A stretch of DNA of 48,659 nucleotides from JAATGA01 sp047605605 (GCA_047605605.1 JASGFG010000021.1:1-48659); one strand, 5' to 3'. Positions 33,971-42,873 are shown, counted from the first letter of the stretch. Notes: generated from the letters alone by a model not told the origin. A program made the numbers and translations.

Positions 33971-35959
33971 CTAGGGCTTGCGCCCCAGATCGTGCAGCAC
34001 CTGCGCGATGCGGGACGAAATTCCCTTTACCGCCTCGCCCCCCTTGGCCAGCAGGATGCGGAACTCCTCCTCGGCTGCGGCGACGGGCGAGGGACCGTCC
34101 TGCGGCAGCGGCGGCAGGATATGGGCGAAATAGGTCTTGTCCAGCAGCCGGTGAAGCAGCCTTTCCCCCACGAAAGGCCGGTCGTTGTTCAGCGCCCGCG
34201 CCGCGCGCAGCAGGTTGCGGATGTCATATTGCACGGGGTTCAGGTCGGGCACCTGTTTGGGCAGGGCCAGCAGCGTATAGACCCCGATCCGCGCCGTGCG
34301 GACCGAGCTTTCCATGGTGAAGACCACATCGTTGTTCGTCTCGACGAACTGGCCCAGCAGGGCCAGGTTGGTGCAGCCTTCGGGCACCACGCGCGGACGG
34401 TCGCCGGCGGCGCGCGGCATGAATTCCGCAGTGATATAGGGCATCAGCGCCAGGCGAACCTTTGTCGCCGCCGCCACCTCGTCGATGCGGTCGGCAATGC
34501 CCAGATGATGGCAAAGCTCTTCCAGGATCTCGCGGCCGGTGCAGGAGGGCATCGGCTTTTTCACCCGGTCGCCCGGCTTGTCCATCAGCAGGCCAAAGAC
34601 CCAGATCACCAGCACATCGCCCGGCTGGTCGGGGAAATGCGGCTGGCGGTTGCAGGTAAAGCTCATCAGCCAGGCGCTGTCGGTAAAGGTGATGATCCCG
34701 CCGGTGACGGTGCGGCCGGACCAGGGGTCGTTGACCGACAGCTCTGCCAGCTTTTCGGTGAAGGGCGACGGGCGGCAGGTCAGCGTCGCGGATTCCCAGG
34801 CCGACCGATCGGTGTCGCAATAGAATTTCTCTGGCTTGCCAAAGACCGGCGCGGCCTTGGCCAGATTGCGCCACAGCGTCCAGGCGCTGTCCGGGCCGGG
34901 ATCGGTGCGGCCGCGGATCGGGGCGGGCACGGTCTCCATGTCGCCATAGGCCGTGCCTTCGGTGATCGAGCCGGTCAGCGCAAAGACCAGATCGTCCGGC
35001 GCCACGGCGATCTCTGCCCCGTCCCTGCAGATCAGGGCCGTGACACGCCGCCGGTCGCCCTCGGTCTCGAACCGCATGTCGTCGACCTGCGTGTCCAGCC
35101 GGATCTGCACCCCCTTGTCCCGCAGCATCCGCGCCAGCGGCACGACAAAGGTGTCGAACTGGTTGTATTTGGGGAAGATCAGCGCCGACATGTCGTTCAG
35201 ACCATCCAGCGCATCCAGGAAACGGTGCATGTAAAGCTTCATCTCCAGCACGCTGTGCCAGTTCTGAAAGGCGAACATCGTGCGCCAGAAGAACCAGAAG
35301 TTCGTGTCGAGGAAACCTTTGGAAAAGAACTGCTCGACGGTGATGTCGTCCAGTTCCTCCTTGCGCTTCAACAGCAGGCGGATCAGCTCCCACTGCTGTG
35401 CGGTGCTCAGGCCCAGGGTGGAGAAATCGCGGATCTGGCCCTGACGATGCATCAGCCGGGCCTTGGACCAGTTCGGGTCGTTGTCGTTGACCAGCCGGTA
35501 TTCGTCCAGCACGCTATAGCCTTCGGGCAGTTCCAGCGCGGGCACGTCCTGAAACATGTCCCACAGGTTGTCGTAGTTCCAGTTCATCTCGCGCCCGCCG
35601 CGGATCAGATAGCCCTTTTCGGCATCCCCCGCCCCATCCAGCGAGCCGCCTTCCACCCCCTGATTTTCAAGGATGGTGATGTTCGCGGCCGGCATTCCGC
35701 CATCGCGGATCAGATAGAAGGCCGCCGCCATCCCGGCGATCCCCCCGCCGACGATCCAGGCCTTTCTCCGCTCAATCCCTTCGGGCGCGACCGGCCGGTT
35801 GCGCGCATAGGGCGACAGAAGGTCGGGCGGCGGCAGGCAGTTTTCCGGGCTGTTGCGCCAGTAGCCCTGCGATGAATCGGGATCGGGGCGCATGGGTCTG
35901 CGATCCGCCCGGTGACGGATCGGATCGAAACGGGAATCGGGCGGGGTATTTGCTGGCAT
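33971..35959 (-). CDS. ohyA: Oleate hydratase
   Basis: A 662-residue FAD-dependent fatty acid hydratase (myosin-cross-reactive antigen family). The FAD site reads AWIVGGGIAGMAAAFYLIRD, with EGGSLDGAGDAEKGYLIRGG and RGGREMNWNYDNLWD as family signatures, and FPKYNQFDTFVVPLARML further on. It adds water to the cis-9 double bond of oleate or similar fatty acids to give 10-hydroxy acids, a detoxification or lipid-processing step. The start at MPANTPPDS has GGAG upstream; an earlier ATG 11 codons upstream is possible. It diverges from the ArsR gene across an AT-rich promoter region. Confidence 0.93.
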   Translation of the reverse strand: MPANTPPDSRFDPIRHRADRRPMRPDPDSSQGYWRNSPENCLPPPDLLSPYARNRPVAPEGIERRKAWIVGGGIAGMAAAFYLIRDGGMPAANITILENQGVEGGSLDGAGDAEKGYLIRGGREMNWNYDNLWDMFQDVPALELPEGYSVLDEYRLVNDNDPNWSKARLMHRQGQIRDFSTLGLSTAQQWELIRLLLKRKEELDDITVEQFFSKGFLDTNFWFFWRTMFAFQNWHSVLEMKLYMHRFLDALDGLNDMSALIFPKYNQFDTFVVPLARMLRDKGVQIRLDTQVDDMRFETEGDRRRVTALICRDGAEIAVAPDDLVFALTGSITEGTAYGDMETVPAPIRGRTDPGPDSAWTLWRNLAKAAPVFGKPEKFYCDTDRSAWESATLTCRPSPFTEKLAELSVNDPWSGRTVTGGIITFTDSAWLMSFTCNRQPHFPDQPGDVLVIWVFGLLMDKPGDRVKKPMPSCTGREILEELCHHLGIADRIDEVAAATKVRLALMPYITAEFMPRAAGDRPRVVPEGCTNLALLGQFVETNNDVVFTMESSVRTARIGVYTLLALPKQVPDLNPVQYDIRNLLRAARALNNDRPFVGERLLHRLLDKTYFAHILPPLPQDGPSPVAAAEEEFRILLAKGGEAVKGISSRIAQVLHDLGRKP

Positions 35960-36059
35960 GTCTTTGCTCCGGCCAAGGCAGGCGATCTGCAAGGGGGAAT
36001 GTAGCGCCCTGCCATATGGCGACCAATCCGGGCTTCAATCAACCTGAACGTGACAAAAG

Positions 36060-36152
36060 CGCAGTCTTCGCGGCATCTTTATTATAGACTTCAATATTAT
36101 GTAATTCTGTATATGATTTGGCGAAAGCACAGTGGCGCAGGGCAGGTGAAAG
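36060..36152. promoter_or_regulatory. AT-rich divergent promoter/operator between ohyA and the ArsR gene
   Basis: A short strongly AT-rich stretch (about 36075-36120) in GC-rich surroundings. It contains TTATTATAGACTTC followed by a near repeat TATTATGTAATTC and then TGTATATGATT. TATA-rich imperfect dyads are present, as in BigR/SqrR operators. AGGTGAAAG just before 36153 is the ribosome binding site of the ArsR gene. The exact operator cannot be fixed by eye. Confidence 0.5.
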
Positions 36153-36470
36153 ATGACGGATGCGACCCTTCCCGCCATGGAAGCCCGCGCGACCGAGGTG
36201 GCGACACTGCTGAAGACCCTGGCCCATCCGGCGCGGCTGGTGCTGGCCTGCACATTGGCCGAGGCCGAATATTCGGTTGGCGGGCTGGAGGAACGGCTGG
36301 GCATCCACCAGCCCACCCTGTCGCAGCAATTGGGCGTCCTGCGCGAGGCGGGGGTCGTCTGCACCCGGCGCGAGGCAAAGCAGATCTTCTATCGGCTGAC
36401 CGACGAAAAGGCCGCGCGACTGGTCGGCGCGCTTTACGCCATATTCTGCAACGAAGGGGAAATCCGGTGA
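36153..36470 (+). CDS. ArsR-family persulfide-responsive repressor (BigR/SqrR type)
   Basis: A 105-residue winged-helix ArsR protein with recognition region LGIHQPTLSQQLGVLREAGV. Cys33 (VLACTLAE) and Cys99 (YAIFCNEG) match in position the redox cysteine pair of BigR/SqrR, which forms a tetrasulfide link on sulfide stress. Cys70 is extra. No metal-binding ELCVCDL motif is present. Its stop overlaps the GTG of a YeeE/YedE gene, so it probably represses its own sulfur-transport operon. Confidence 0.88.
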   Translation: MTDATLPAMEARATEVATLLKTLAHPARLVLACTLAEAEYSVGGLEERLGIHQPTLSQQLGVLREAGVVCTRREAKQIFYRLTDEKAARLVGALYAIFCNEGEIR

Positions 36471-36874
36471 CAGGCTATCTTGCCCCGCTTGGCGGCGGCG
36501 CGCTTCTGGGGCTGTCGGCGGTGCTGTTTCTGGTGCTGACGGGGCGCATCGCCGGGATCAGCGGGCTTTTCGGCCGGATCGTCGATGGCCACCCGGTCGG
36601 GGTGAACATGGCCTTCCTTCTGGGCCTGCTGACCGGCCCCTGGACCTTTGCGCTGATTTACGGAAAACTGCCGCAGATTTCCATCGCCGCCCCCCTGCCG
36701 AGCATCCTGATCGCCGGGCTGCTGGTGGGATTCGGCACCCGCATGGGATCGGGCTGCACCTCGGGGCATGGCATCCTCGGGCTTGCCCGCCTGTCCAGAC
36801 GATCCTTTGCCGCGACCGCCACCTTCCTGATCACCGGGATCGTCGTGGCGACGGCCAGCGGTGCCCTGTCATGA
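36467..36874 (+). CDS. YeeE/YedE-family sulfur transporter, first half
   Basis: A 135-residue membrane protein with the DUF395/YeeE pattern, including LLVGFGTRMGSGCTSGHGIL with its conserved Cys. The GTG start overlaps the ArsR stop (GTGA); ATG starts in this frame lie far inside other sequence. It forms, with the next gene, a split version of a full YeeE/YedE channel, similar to the PmpA/PmpB pairs found beside BigR and sulfide-oxidising genes. It probably moves thiosulfate or another sulfane sulfur compound. Confidence 0.85.
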   Translation: MTGYLAPLGGGALLGLSAVLFLVLTGRIAGISGLFGRIVDGHPVGVNMAFLLGLLTGPWTFALIYGKLPQISIAAPLPSILIAGLLVGFGTRMGSGCTSGHGILGLARLSRRSFAATATFLITGIVVATASGALS

Positions 36875-37314
36875 AAACGCATGTCCTGCGCCTTGCGGCC
36901 GCGCTTGTCGCCGGGGCCATCTTCGGCTTTGGCCTGTCGCTTTCCGGCATGGTCGATCCGACAAGGGTGCGCGGTTTTCTCGACATCGGCAGCGGACATT
37001 GGGATGCCAGCCTGATCTTCGTTCTGGGCGGCGCAGTCGCCGTCGCACTGCCCGGCGTGGCGCTTGCCCACCGGATGCGGCGCCCGGTGCTGGACGATCA
37101 GTTCCATCTTCCGCAAAAAACGGCGATCGACCGGCGGCTGATCCTCGGCTCGGCGATCTTCGGCGCAGGCTGGGGCTTGGCCGGTTTCTGCCCCGGCCCG
37201 GCGCTGTCCGCCCTGACCACCGGCCTGCCTTCCGTCATCCTGTTCGTGGCGGCGATGGCGGCGGGCATGGCCCTGCACGACCACGGGCTGGCGGCCGGAC
37301 GGAAGCGCCCGTAA
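36871..37314 (+). CDS. YeeE/YedE-family (DUF6691-like) sulfur transporter, second half
   Basis: A 147-residue membrane protein: FGFGLSLSGMVDPTRVRGFLDI near the N-terminus, wait-free of any soluble domain, and GAGWGLAGFCPGPALSAL near residue 110 with the conserved Cys. It overlaps the previous gene by ATGA. The two halves should assemble as one transporter under the ArsR repressor. No sulfur dioxygenase or Blh gene follows, unlike many bigR operons. Confidence 0.85.
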   Translation: MKTHVLRLAAALVAGAIFGFGLSLSGMVDPTRVRGFLDIGSGHWDASLIFVLGGAVAVALPGVALAHRMRRPVLDDQFHLPQKTAIDRRLILGSAIFGAGWGLAGFCPGPALSALTTGLPSVILFVAAMAAGMALHDHGLAAGRKRP

Positions 37315-37623
37315 AAAGATTGCGGGCCGTGGATCCTGGTGCCGGTGACGGGGTGCCGTCGCGTGCCAGCATCACCCCGTCGCCCCCTGATGGGGCTGAC
37401 CGCCGTGGGGACAAGGATGGCCACTCCTGCCCCCGAGGCGTGAAGCTGCCCGGCCGCCGGGAACAATAATTTATATGCTCATATTTTTGTATACATACAG
37501 TCAATATTTGTGTTCATTTCGGGATGCGCAGAATCATGCGCCGCTTTGGCGGAACGGCCCACGGCGCGCCAAAGCGGCGGCAGACTTGCGAAAAAGCGGA
37601 TTGTCCTGATCGGGAGGAAAGGG
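37315..37623. promoter_or_regulatory. Intergenic region with promoter of the GMC/VOC gene cluster
   Basis: 309 bp without a gene. The left part has a hairpin ending the sulfur operon. The part from 37465 to 37515 is AT-rich, unlike its surroundings, with ATATG-CT-CATAT at 37473-37484 and the motif ATACAGTCAA at 37495-37504. The same 10-mer occurs inverted at 46486-46495 in the other promoter of this cluster. A regulator of GntR or TetR type would fit but is not in the window. Confidence 0.5.
37347..37381 (+). terminator. Hairpin after the YeeE/YedE pair
   Basis: A 9-bp perfect stem (GACGGGGTG at 37347-37355, CACCCCGTC at 37373-37381) with a 17-base loop, 33 bp after the stop. No U-run is present, so it is a weak or Rho-assisted terminator at best. 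Confidence 0.5.
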
Positions 37624-37875
37624 ATGTCTCTGGTATCGGTCGTCGCGGCTTCGGCTGCGGCCTGCACGCTGCTCGCCCCGATGGCCTTCGCCCAAGGGGT
37701 GAAAATCGCCTTCATCGGCAGGGGCGTGGCGGACGGCGTGATCAACGGCGTCAAGGACGTGCCGATCATCGTGGGCCTGGGCAAGTTCAACTCCACGCCC
37801 GCACGCTTTGCGACATTCGGCAAGGGCATCCCGACCATCAAGGACGGCAACTTCGTCCGCCCCGACGATCTTTGA
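37624..37875 (+). CDS. Small exported protein of unknown function, 83 residues
   Basis: It starts MSLVSVVAASAAACTLLAPM with an AFAQ cleavage-like end, after a good GGAGGAAAGGG ribosome binding site. The mature part contains KIAFIGRGVADGVINGVKDV, then PIIVGLGKFNSTPARFATFG and ends NFVRPDDL. I do not recognise a family. It is the first gene of the cluster, 51 bp before the GMC oxidoreductase, so it may be a small periplasmic subunit or a substrate-handling partner of that enzyme. The alternative start at 37510 would bury the signal sequence. It could also be a truncated remnant. Confidence 0.6.
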   Translation: MSLVSVVAASAAACTLLAPMAFAQGVKIAFIGRGVADGVINGVKDVPIIVGLGKFNSTPARFATFGKGIPTIKDGNFVRPDDL

Positions 37876-37926
37876 ACGCACAGCGCCGGGCGCGCAGGCC
37901 GCGCCCGGCCATTTCGGGGAACGGAA

Positions 37927-39555
37927 ATGCAATTCGACAGCGAGTTCGACTTCATCGTCTCGGGCGCGGGATCGGCGGGATGCGCGGTCGCGGGGCGGCT
38001 GGCGGACTCCGGCCGGTTCCGCGTTCTGCTGCTGGAGGCGGGGCCGAAGGACAACGCTTTCTGGATCAATGTCCCGATGGGTTATCCGATGCTGTTCACC
38101 AACCCCAAGGTGAACTGGATGTTCGAATCCGAACCCGAGCCGGAACTGAACAACCGCCCGATGTATAACCCGCGCGGCAAGGTTCTGGGCGGCACCAGTT
38201 CGATCAACGGGATGCTCTATGTCCGCGGACATCCCAACGATTATGACACTTGGGCGCAGCTGGGAAATCCCGGCTGGGGCTGGGACGATGTGCTACCGTT
38301 CTTTCGCAAGGCCGAGGATCAGACCCGTGGCGCCGACAACCATCATGGCACCGGCGGGCCGCTGACGGTTTCGGACCAGCCCAACCCCTCGCCCGTGGCG
38401 CTGGCGATCATTGAGGCCGCGGTGCAATCGGGCGTGCCACGCAACCCCGATTTCAACGGGCCGCAACAGGAAGGCGCCGGTCTGTTCCAGACCACGACGC
38501 GCAAGCGCCGCCGCTGGAATTCGGCCCGCGCCTATCTGTCGGCGGGCCGCGCCAACCTGCGGGTGGACACCGGCGCCCATGCGACGCGCGTGATCCTGGA
38601 GGGCAAGCGCGCCATCGGCATCGAATACCGCCAGAACGGCCGCATCCTGCGCGCCCGCGCCCGGCATGGGGTGATCGTCAGCGGCGGGTCGTTCGGGTCG
38701 CCCCAACTGCTGCAACTGTCGGGGATCGGACCGGGCGAACATCTGCGCGACATGGGCGTGCCGGTGCTGCACGACCTGCCCGGCGTGGGATCGGCGCTGC
38801 GCGACCATTTCTATGCCTCGCTAATCTTTCGCTGCCACGAGCCGGTGACGATCAACGAACTGGCCCGCAGCCCGCTGCGTCAGGTCATCGCCGGGGCGCA
38901 ATATGTGCTGGCAAAGCGCGGGCCGCTGGCGGCGAACGGCATCTTTGCGGGCGTCTTCACCCGCACGAACGAGACGAAGGCGCGGCCGAACCTTCAGATC
39001 AATACCAACATCTGGTCCGTCGCCTCGCGCGATAAAAAGGGGATGAAGGTCCACGACTTTCCCGGCTTTACCATGAGCCCGGTGCATCTGGACCCGGTTT
39101 CCACCGGCGAGGTGCGGCTGCGGTCGCCCGACCCCTTTGCCGATCCGGTGATCCGCCACAACTTCTTTCGCGACGAGGTGGATCGTCAGGCGATGGTCGA
39201 TGCCGTGCGCATCGTGCGCCGCATCGCCGCCCAACCGGCGCTTGGCCGCTATATGGCGGGCGAGATCCGGCCGGGGGCCGAGGTGCAGACCGATGCCGAG
39301 ATCGTGGACTGGCTGCGCGCGAACGGTATCGCCAACCTGCATCCGGTCGGGTCCTGCGCCATGCTGCCGGGGCCGATGGGCGTGGTCGACCACCGGCTGC
39401 GCGTCCACGGGATCGACGGGCTGCGCGTGGCCGATGCCTCGATCATGCCGCGGCTGCCGGCGGGCAACACCAATGCGCCGTCGATCATGATCGGCGAGAA
39501 ATGCGCGGCGATGATCCTTGAGGACATGGCCGCAAAAGGCACGGAGGCGGCATGA
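37927..39555 (+). CDS. GMC-family FAD-dependent alcohol oxidoreductase
   Basis: A 542-residue glucose-methanol-choline oxidoreductase. The FAD motif is FIVSGAGSAGCAVAGRL. Next come GGTSSINGMLYVRGHPNDYD and the catalytic His in LHPVGSCAM. The GLRVADASIMPRLPAGNTNA segment supplies the second catalytic residue (Asn). It resembles choline and polyethylene-glycol/alcohol dehydrogenases and would oxidise a primary or secondary alcohol. No signal peptide is present. It overlaps the next gene by ATGA. Context suggests the first oxidation of the cluster's substrate. Confidence 0.92.
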   Translation: MQFDSEFDFIVSGAGSAGCAVAGRLADSGRFRVLLLEAGPKDNAFWINVPMGYPMLFTNPKVNWMFESEPEPELNNRPMYNPRGKVLGGTSSINGMLYVRGHPNDYDTWAQLGNPGWGWDDVLPFFRKAEDQTRGADNHHGTGGPLTVSDQPNPSPVALAIIEAAVQSGVPRNPDFNGPQQEGAGLFQTTTRKRRRWNSARAYLSAGRANLRVDTGAHATRVILEGKRAIGIEYRQNGRILRARARHGVIVSGGSFGSPQLLQLSGIGPGEHLRDMGVPVLHDLPGVGSALRDHFYASLIFRCHEPVTINELARSPLRQVIAGAQYVLAKRGPLAANGIFAGVFTRTNETKARPNLQINTNIWSVASRDKKGMKVHDFPGFTMSPVHLDPVSTGEVRLRSPDPFADPVIRHNFFRDEVDRQAMVDAVRIVRRIAAQPALGRYMAGEIRPGAEVQTDAEIVDWLRANGIANLHPVGSCAMLPGPMGVVDHRLRVHGIDGLRVADASIMPRLPAGNTNAPSIMIGEKCAAMILEDMAAKGTEAA

Positions 39556-40925
39556 GGGGCGAAACCGATTACGACGTGATCGTCGTGGGCGCGGGGGGCG
39601 CGGGGCTGTCGGCGGCGCATGTGGCGGCGCTGGACGGCGCGCGCGTCCTGCTGGTCGAGGCGGACGACAAGGCGGGCGGTTCGACCGCGCTGTCGGGGGG
39701 CGTGTTCTATGCCGCCGGAACCTCGCTGCAACGCAAGGCCGGGATCGTGGACGACCCCGAGGCGATGTATCGCTATTACCTGCACATCAACCAATACAAG
39801 CTGGACCCGGCGCTGGTCCGCCGCCTGTGCCTTGACGCGACGCCGGCCTTTGAATGGCTGGTGGGCCTTGGCGTCGATTTCCCCGAGGAGAACCTTTATT
39901 GCTCGGGCGTGGACAAGATCCGCCGCGGGCATCGCGCCCGTGGCCACGGGGCCGAGATCGCCGAGGTGCTGGAAGGCTCGCTGACCGGCAAGACCGTCGA
40001 TGTCGCGTTGCGCACGCGGGTGCAAGACCTGCTGCTGCGCGACGGCCGCGTTACCGGTATCCGCATCGACGGGGATGAGGTGACGGCGGGCGCGGTGGTG
40101 CTGGCGACGGGCGGCTTCGGCGCCAACCGGCAATTGCTGGCCGAACTGTTCCCGACGGCGGCGGCGCAGGGCGATCTGTCGTGGTATATCGGCTCGCCCC
40201 ATTCGCAGGGCGACGGCATCCGTCTGGGCCGCCGTCTGGGCGCGGGCGTGACCCGGCCCGACCGGGGGCTGCTGCTGATGACCCCCGGCTGGGCGAAAGA
40301 GCTGGAGACCTATCTGCCCCCCTGGCTGATCCACGTCACGCATGAGGGGCGGCGGTTCGTCGACGAATCCTGCGAATATTCGATCCTGGCCGAACTGTTG
40401 AACGAACAGACCGCGCGCGAATGTTTCTCGATCTTTGACGAGGCGGCGCGGGCCACGGCGAAATCCGTCACCGCGCCCAACTGGTCCGCCGACCGGCTGG
40501 CGCATTTCATCGCGGGTGGCCAGATCGCCAAGGGCGACACGCTGGAGGAACTGGCGGGCAAGCTGGGGATCGACGCCGAAACGCTGGCCACCACCGTCGC
40601 CACCACCAACCGCTCGACGGCGGCGGGCGCGGATGAGCAATTCTTCAAGGATGCCGCGCATCTGAAACCTATTGCGACCGCCCCCTTTTATGGCGCGCGC
40701 ATCCGCCCGGCCATCGTCTGCTGGACCGGCACCGGATTGCGGATCGACACCGGGGCGCGGGTGCTGGACCATGCCGACCGGCCGATCCCCGGCCTTTATG
40801 CGGCGGGCGAAACCACGGGCGGGATGTTCGGCCCCTGCTATGCCGGGGGCGGGGCGTCGATCGGCAATGCCATCGTCTTTGGCCGGGTGGCAGGCAGCAA
40901 TGCGGCGCGCGAGGGTGCGGCATGA
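39552..40925 (+). CDS. FAD-dependent oxidoreductase, fumarate reductase/3-ketosteroid dehydrogenase-like
   Basis: A 457-residue flavoprotein of the FAD_binding_2 family. The N-terminal site reads YDVIVVGAGGAGLSAAHVAA, with GGSTALSGGVFYAAG as second motif. The C-terminal block GLYAAGETTGGMFGPCYAGG is typical of flavocytochrome c, fumarate reductase and KstD relatives. It would insert or remove a double bond next to a carbonyl. It has ATGA overlaps on both sides, so translation is coupled with GMC and VOC genes. No haem or signal motif is present. The exact substrate is unknown. Confidence 0.88.
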   Translation: MRGETDYDVIVVGAGGAGLSAAHVAALDGARVLLVEADDKAGGSTALSGGVFYAAGTSLQRKAGIVDDPEAMYRYYLHINQYKLDPALVRRLCLDATPAFEWLVGLGVDFPEENLYCSGVDKIRRGHRARGHGAEIAEVLEGSLTGKTVDVALRTRVQDLLLRDGRVTGIRIDGDEVTAGAVVLATGGFGANRQLLAELFPTAAAQGDLSWYIGSPHSQGDGIRLGRRLGAGVTRPDRGLLLMTPGWAKELETYLPPWLIHVTHEGRRFVDESCEYSILAELLNEQTARECFSIFDEAARATAKSVTAPNWSADRLAHFIAGGQIAKGDTLEELAGKLGIDAETLATTVATTNRSTAAGADEQFFKDAAHLKPIATAPFYGARIRPAIVCWTGTGLRIDTGARVLDHADRPIPGLYAAGETTGGMFGPCYAGGGASIGNAIVFGRVAGSNAAREGAA

Positions 40926-41398
40926 TCCTTGGTATCCATCACGCCGCCATCTCGACCCCCGATCTGGACCGGGCTCTGGCGTTCTATTGCGACCTGCTGG
41001 GGTTCACCGTGGCCAGCCGGATGGACTGGCCCAGGGGCACCGCCCTGCCCGACACGATCCTTGGCGTCCGGGACACCGCCGCGCGGCAGGCGAAACTGCG
41101 GGCGGGCAACTGCTTTCTGGAAATATTCGAGTTTTCCAGCCCCCCGCCCCGCAGCCACGACCGCGCGATCCAGGACCACGGCATCACCCATCTGTGCCTG
41201 CATGTCCGCGATCTGGAGGCGGAAGTGGCGCGGTTGCAGGCGGCGGGCATCACCTTTCGTTCCGATCCGCAACTTCGGCCGACCCATGCCTCGGTCTATG
41301 GGCACGACCCCGACGGCAATGTGCTGGAACTGCTGGAGGTCATGGACGACAGCCATCCGTTTTCCTTCACCACGCTAAGCCGAAAGGATCAGGCATGA
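40922..41398 (+). CDS. VOC-family (glyoxalase-like) protein
   Basis: A 158-residue vicinal-oxygen-chelate protein starting MILGIHHAAISTPDLDRALA. It has metal-ligand type His in IHHAAIST and THLCLHV, and Glu in NVLELLEVMD. Members include dioxygenases, epimerases and glyoxalases. It is a paralogue of the VOC protein at 47118-47582, which shares the opening and the DPDGNVxELLE end. It is coupled by overlaps to the flavoprotein and to a second VOC gene. Confidence 0.87.
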   Translation: MILGIHHAAISTPDLDRALAFYCDLLGFTVASRMDWPRGTALPDTILGVRDTAARQAKLRAGNCFLEIFEFSSPPPRSHDRAIQDHGITHLCLHVRDLEAEVARLQAAGITFRSDPQLRPTHASVYGHDPDGNVLELLEVMDDSHPFSFTTLSRKDQA

Positions 41399-41922
41399 GC
41401 CGCTTTTACGGAACCCTGTTCCAGCACGGATATGTCGTGGCCGATGTCGCGGCCGGGGTGAAGCACTGGGCCGAAACCATGGGCGTCGGGCCGTTCTTCG
41501 TCTATCCCACGCCCATCCCGTTCCAGATCCTCAAGGTCTGGGGGCAGGAGGTGTCGCGTCAGATTCACAAACGGGTGGTCATGGGCTATTCCGGGCCGGT
41601 GCAGATCGAACTGATCGAGCCGACGGATGCGCCCTCGCCCTATCTGGATTTCCTGAAAACCCGCGGCGAGGGGTTGCAGCATTTCGGCTTTCTCTGCGAT
41701 GATTTCGACGCCCAGATCGCCGCGGCCGAGGCGCGGGGTCTGGTCCGCGCCATCGAGGGGCGGCAGGCGGCGTCGCGCATGTGCTATCTGCACGACCCCC
41801 GGTCGCCCGATGCGCCGATGATCGAACTGGTGGACCTGAAGCCCGAACGCCGCACGATGTTCGACAGGATGCGCCAGCCCTCGGTCGGCTGGGACGGCAG
41901 CGATCCGCTGCGCAATCTGTAA
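41395..41922 (+). CDS. VOC-family protein, methylmalonyl-CoA epimerase-like
   Basis: A 175-residue protein beginning MSRFYGTLFQHGYVVADVAA, with GPFFVYPTPIPFQILKVWG, IELIEPTDAPSPYLDFL and LQHFGFLCDDFDAQ. The pattern is closer to the epimerase/glyoxalase-4 subgroup than to the two other VOC proteins here. It overlaps the preceding gene by ATGA and lies 12 bp before the aldo/keto reductase. It may act on a CoA ester or a cyclic intermediate. The function is not assignable. Confidence 0.82.
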   Translation: MSRFYGTLFQHGYVVADVAAGVKHWAETMGVGPFFVYPTPIPFQILKVWGQEVSRQIHKRVVMGYSGPVQIELIEPTDAPSPYLDFLKTRGEGLQHFGFLCDDFDAQIAAAEARGLVRAIEGRQAASRMCYLHDPRSPDAPMIELVDLKPERRTMFDRMRQPSVGWDGSDPLRNL

Positions 41923-41934
41923 GGGGAAACGGGC

Positions 41935-42873
41935 ATGGAATACCGCAGGCTGGGCCGGTCGGGCCTTTCCATCTCGGCCGTGGGGCTGGGGTGCAACAAC
42001 TTCAACTGGACGATCGACGAGGCGCAGTCGAAACGCGTGGTCGATGCCGCGCTGGATGCCGGGATCACCTTTTTCGATACGGCGAACATCTATGGCCGCT
42101 CGGGCGGGTCCGAGGAATTTCTGGGCCGCGCGCTTGGCCCCCGCCGGGCCGAGGCGGTCGTCGCCACCAAGTTCGGGATGCAGATGGCCGACGGCACGCG
42201 GGGGGCCGACCGCAGCTATATCATCCGCTGCGTCGAGGACAGCCTGCGCCGTCTGGGCACCGACTGGATCGACCTTTACCAGCTGCACGAATCCGACCCG
42301 GCCACCCCGGTCGACGAAACGCTGCACGCGCTGGACCTGCTGATCGCGCAGGGCAAGGTGCGCTATATCGGCACGTCCAACATGGCCGACTGGGAAATCG
42401 CGCAGGCGCATTACCTGGCGCGGGAACTGGGGGTGCAGCGATTCATCTCGCTGCAAGCCGAATATTCGCTGATCCGCCGCGGGGCGGAGACTGCGACCAT
42501 CCCCTGTCTGACTGCGCTTGGCATGGGGTTGCTGCCCTATTTCCCGCTGGCCTCGGGGCTGCTGACCGGGAAATACCGGGGCGATGCGGCAGCGGACAGC
42601 AGGTTCGCCAAGATCGACCGTCTGGCCGACCGCTATCTGACGCCGGAAAACCTGGCCTGCGTGGAACGCATCGCCGGCTGGTGTCAGGCGAACGGTCTGG
42701 CGATGACGGATGTGGCCTTTGCCTGGCTTCTGTCGAAACCCGTCGTCGCCTCGGTCATGGCGGGCGCGACCAAGCCCGAACAGGTGATCGCCAATGCGAA
42801 ATCCGCCGACCTGCACCTGACCCCGGCGCAGATCGCCGAGCTTGAAGCCTTGCTGAAGGAGACGCAGGAATGA
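41935..42873 (+). CDS. Aldo/keto reductase
   Basis: A 312-residue aldo/keto reductase (YhdN/Kv-beta-like). Asp and Tyr are in FFDTANIYGRSGGSEE, Lys in VVATKFGMQ and His in LYQLHESDP. VASVMAGATKPEQVIANAKS is the cofactor-phosphate loop. It reduces or oxidises a carbonyl with NADP(H). It is distinct from the aldo/keto reductase at 1864-2850. It overlaps the SDR gene by ATGA and belongs to the same operon as the GMC and VOC genes. Confidence 0.91.
   Translation: MEYRRLGRSGLSISAVGLGCNNFNWTIDEAQSKRVVDAALDAGITFFDTANIYGRSGGSEEFLGRALGPRRAEAVVATKFGMQMADGTRGADRSYIIRCVEDSLRRLGTDWIDLYQLHESDPATPVDETLHALDLLIAQGKVRYIGTSNMADWEIAQAHYLARELGVQRFISLQAEYSLIRRGAETATIPCLTALGMGLLPYFPLASGLLTGKYRGDAAADSRFAKIDRLADRYLTPENLACVERIAGWCQANGLAMTDVAFAWLLSKPVVASVMAGATKPEQVIANAKSADLHLTPAQIAELEALLKETQE

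Noticed and set aside
33992..35875. A 627-codon plus-strand open frame opposite oleate hydratase
   Set aside because: No recognisable domain; the minus strand encodes a full FAD-dependent hydratase with signature motifs.
37473..37484. ATATG-CT-CATAT as a regulator operator
   Set aside because: Only 5-bp arms in an AT-rich stretch; too short to claim on its own, so it is only mentioned in the promoter entry.
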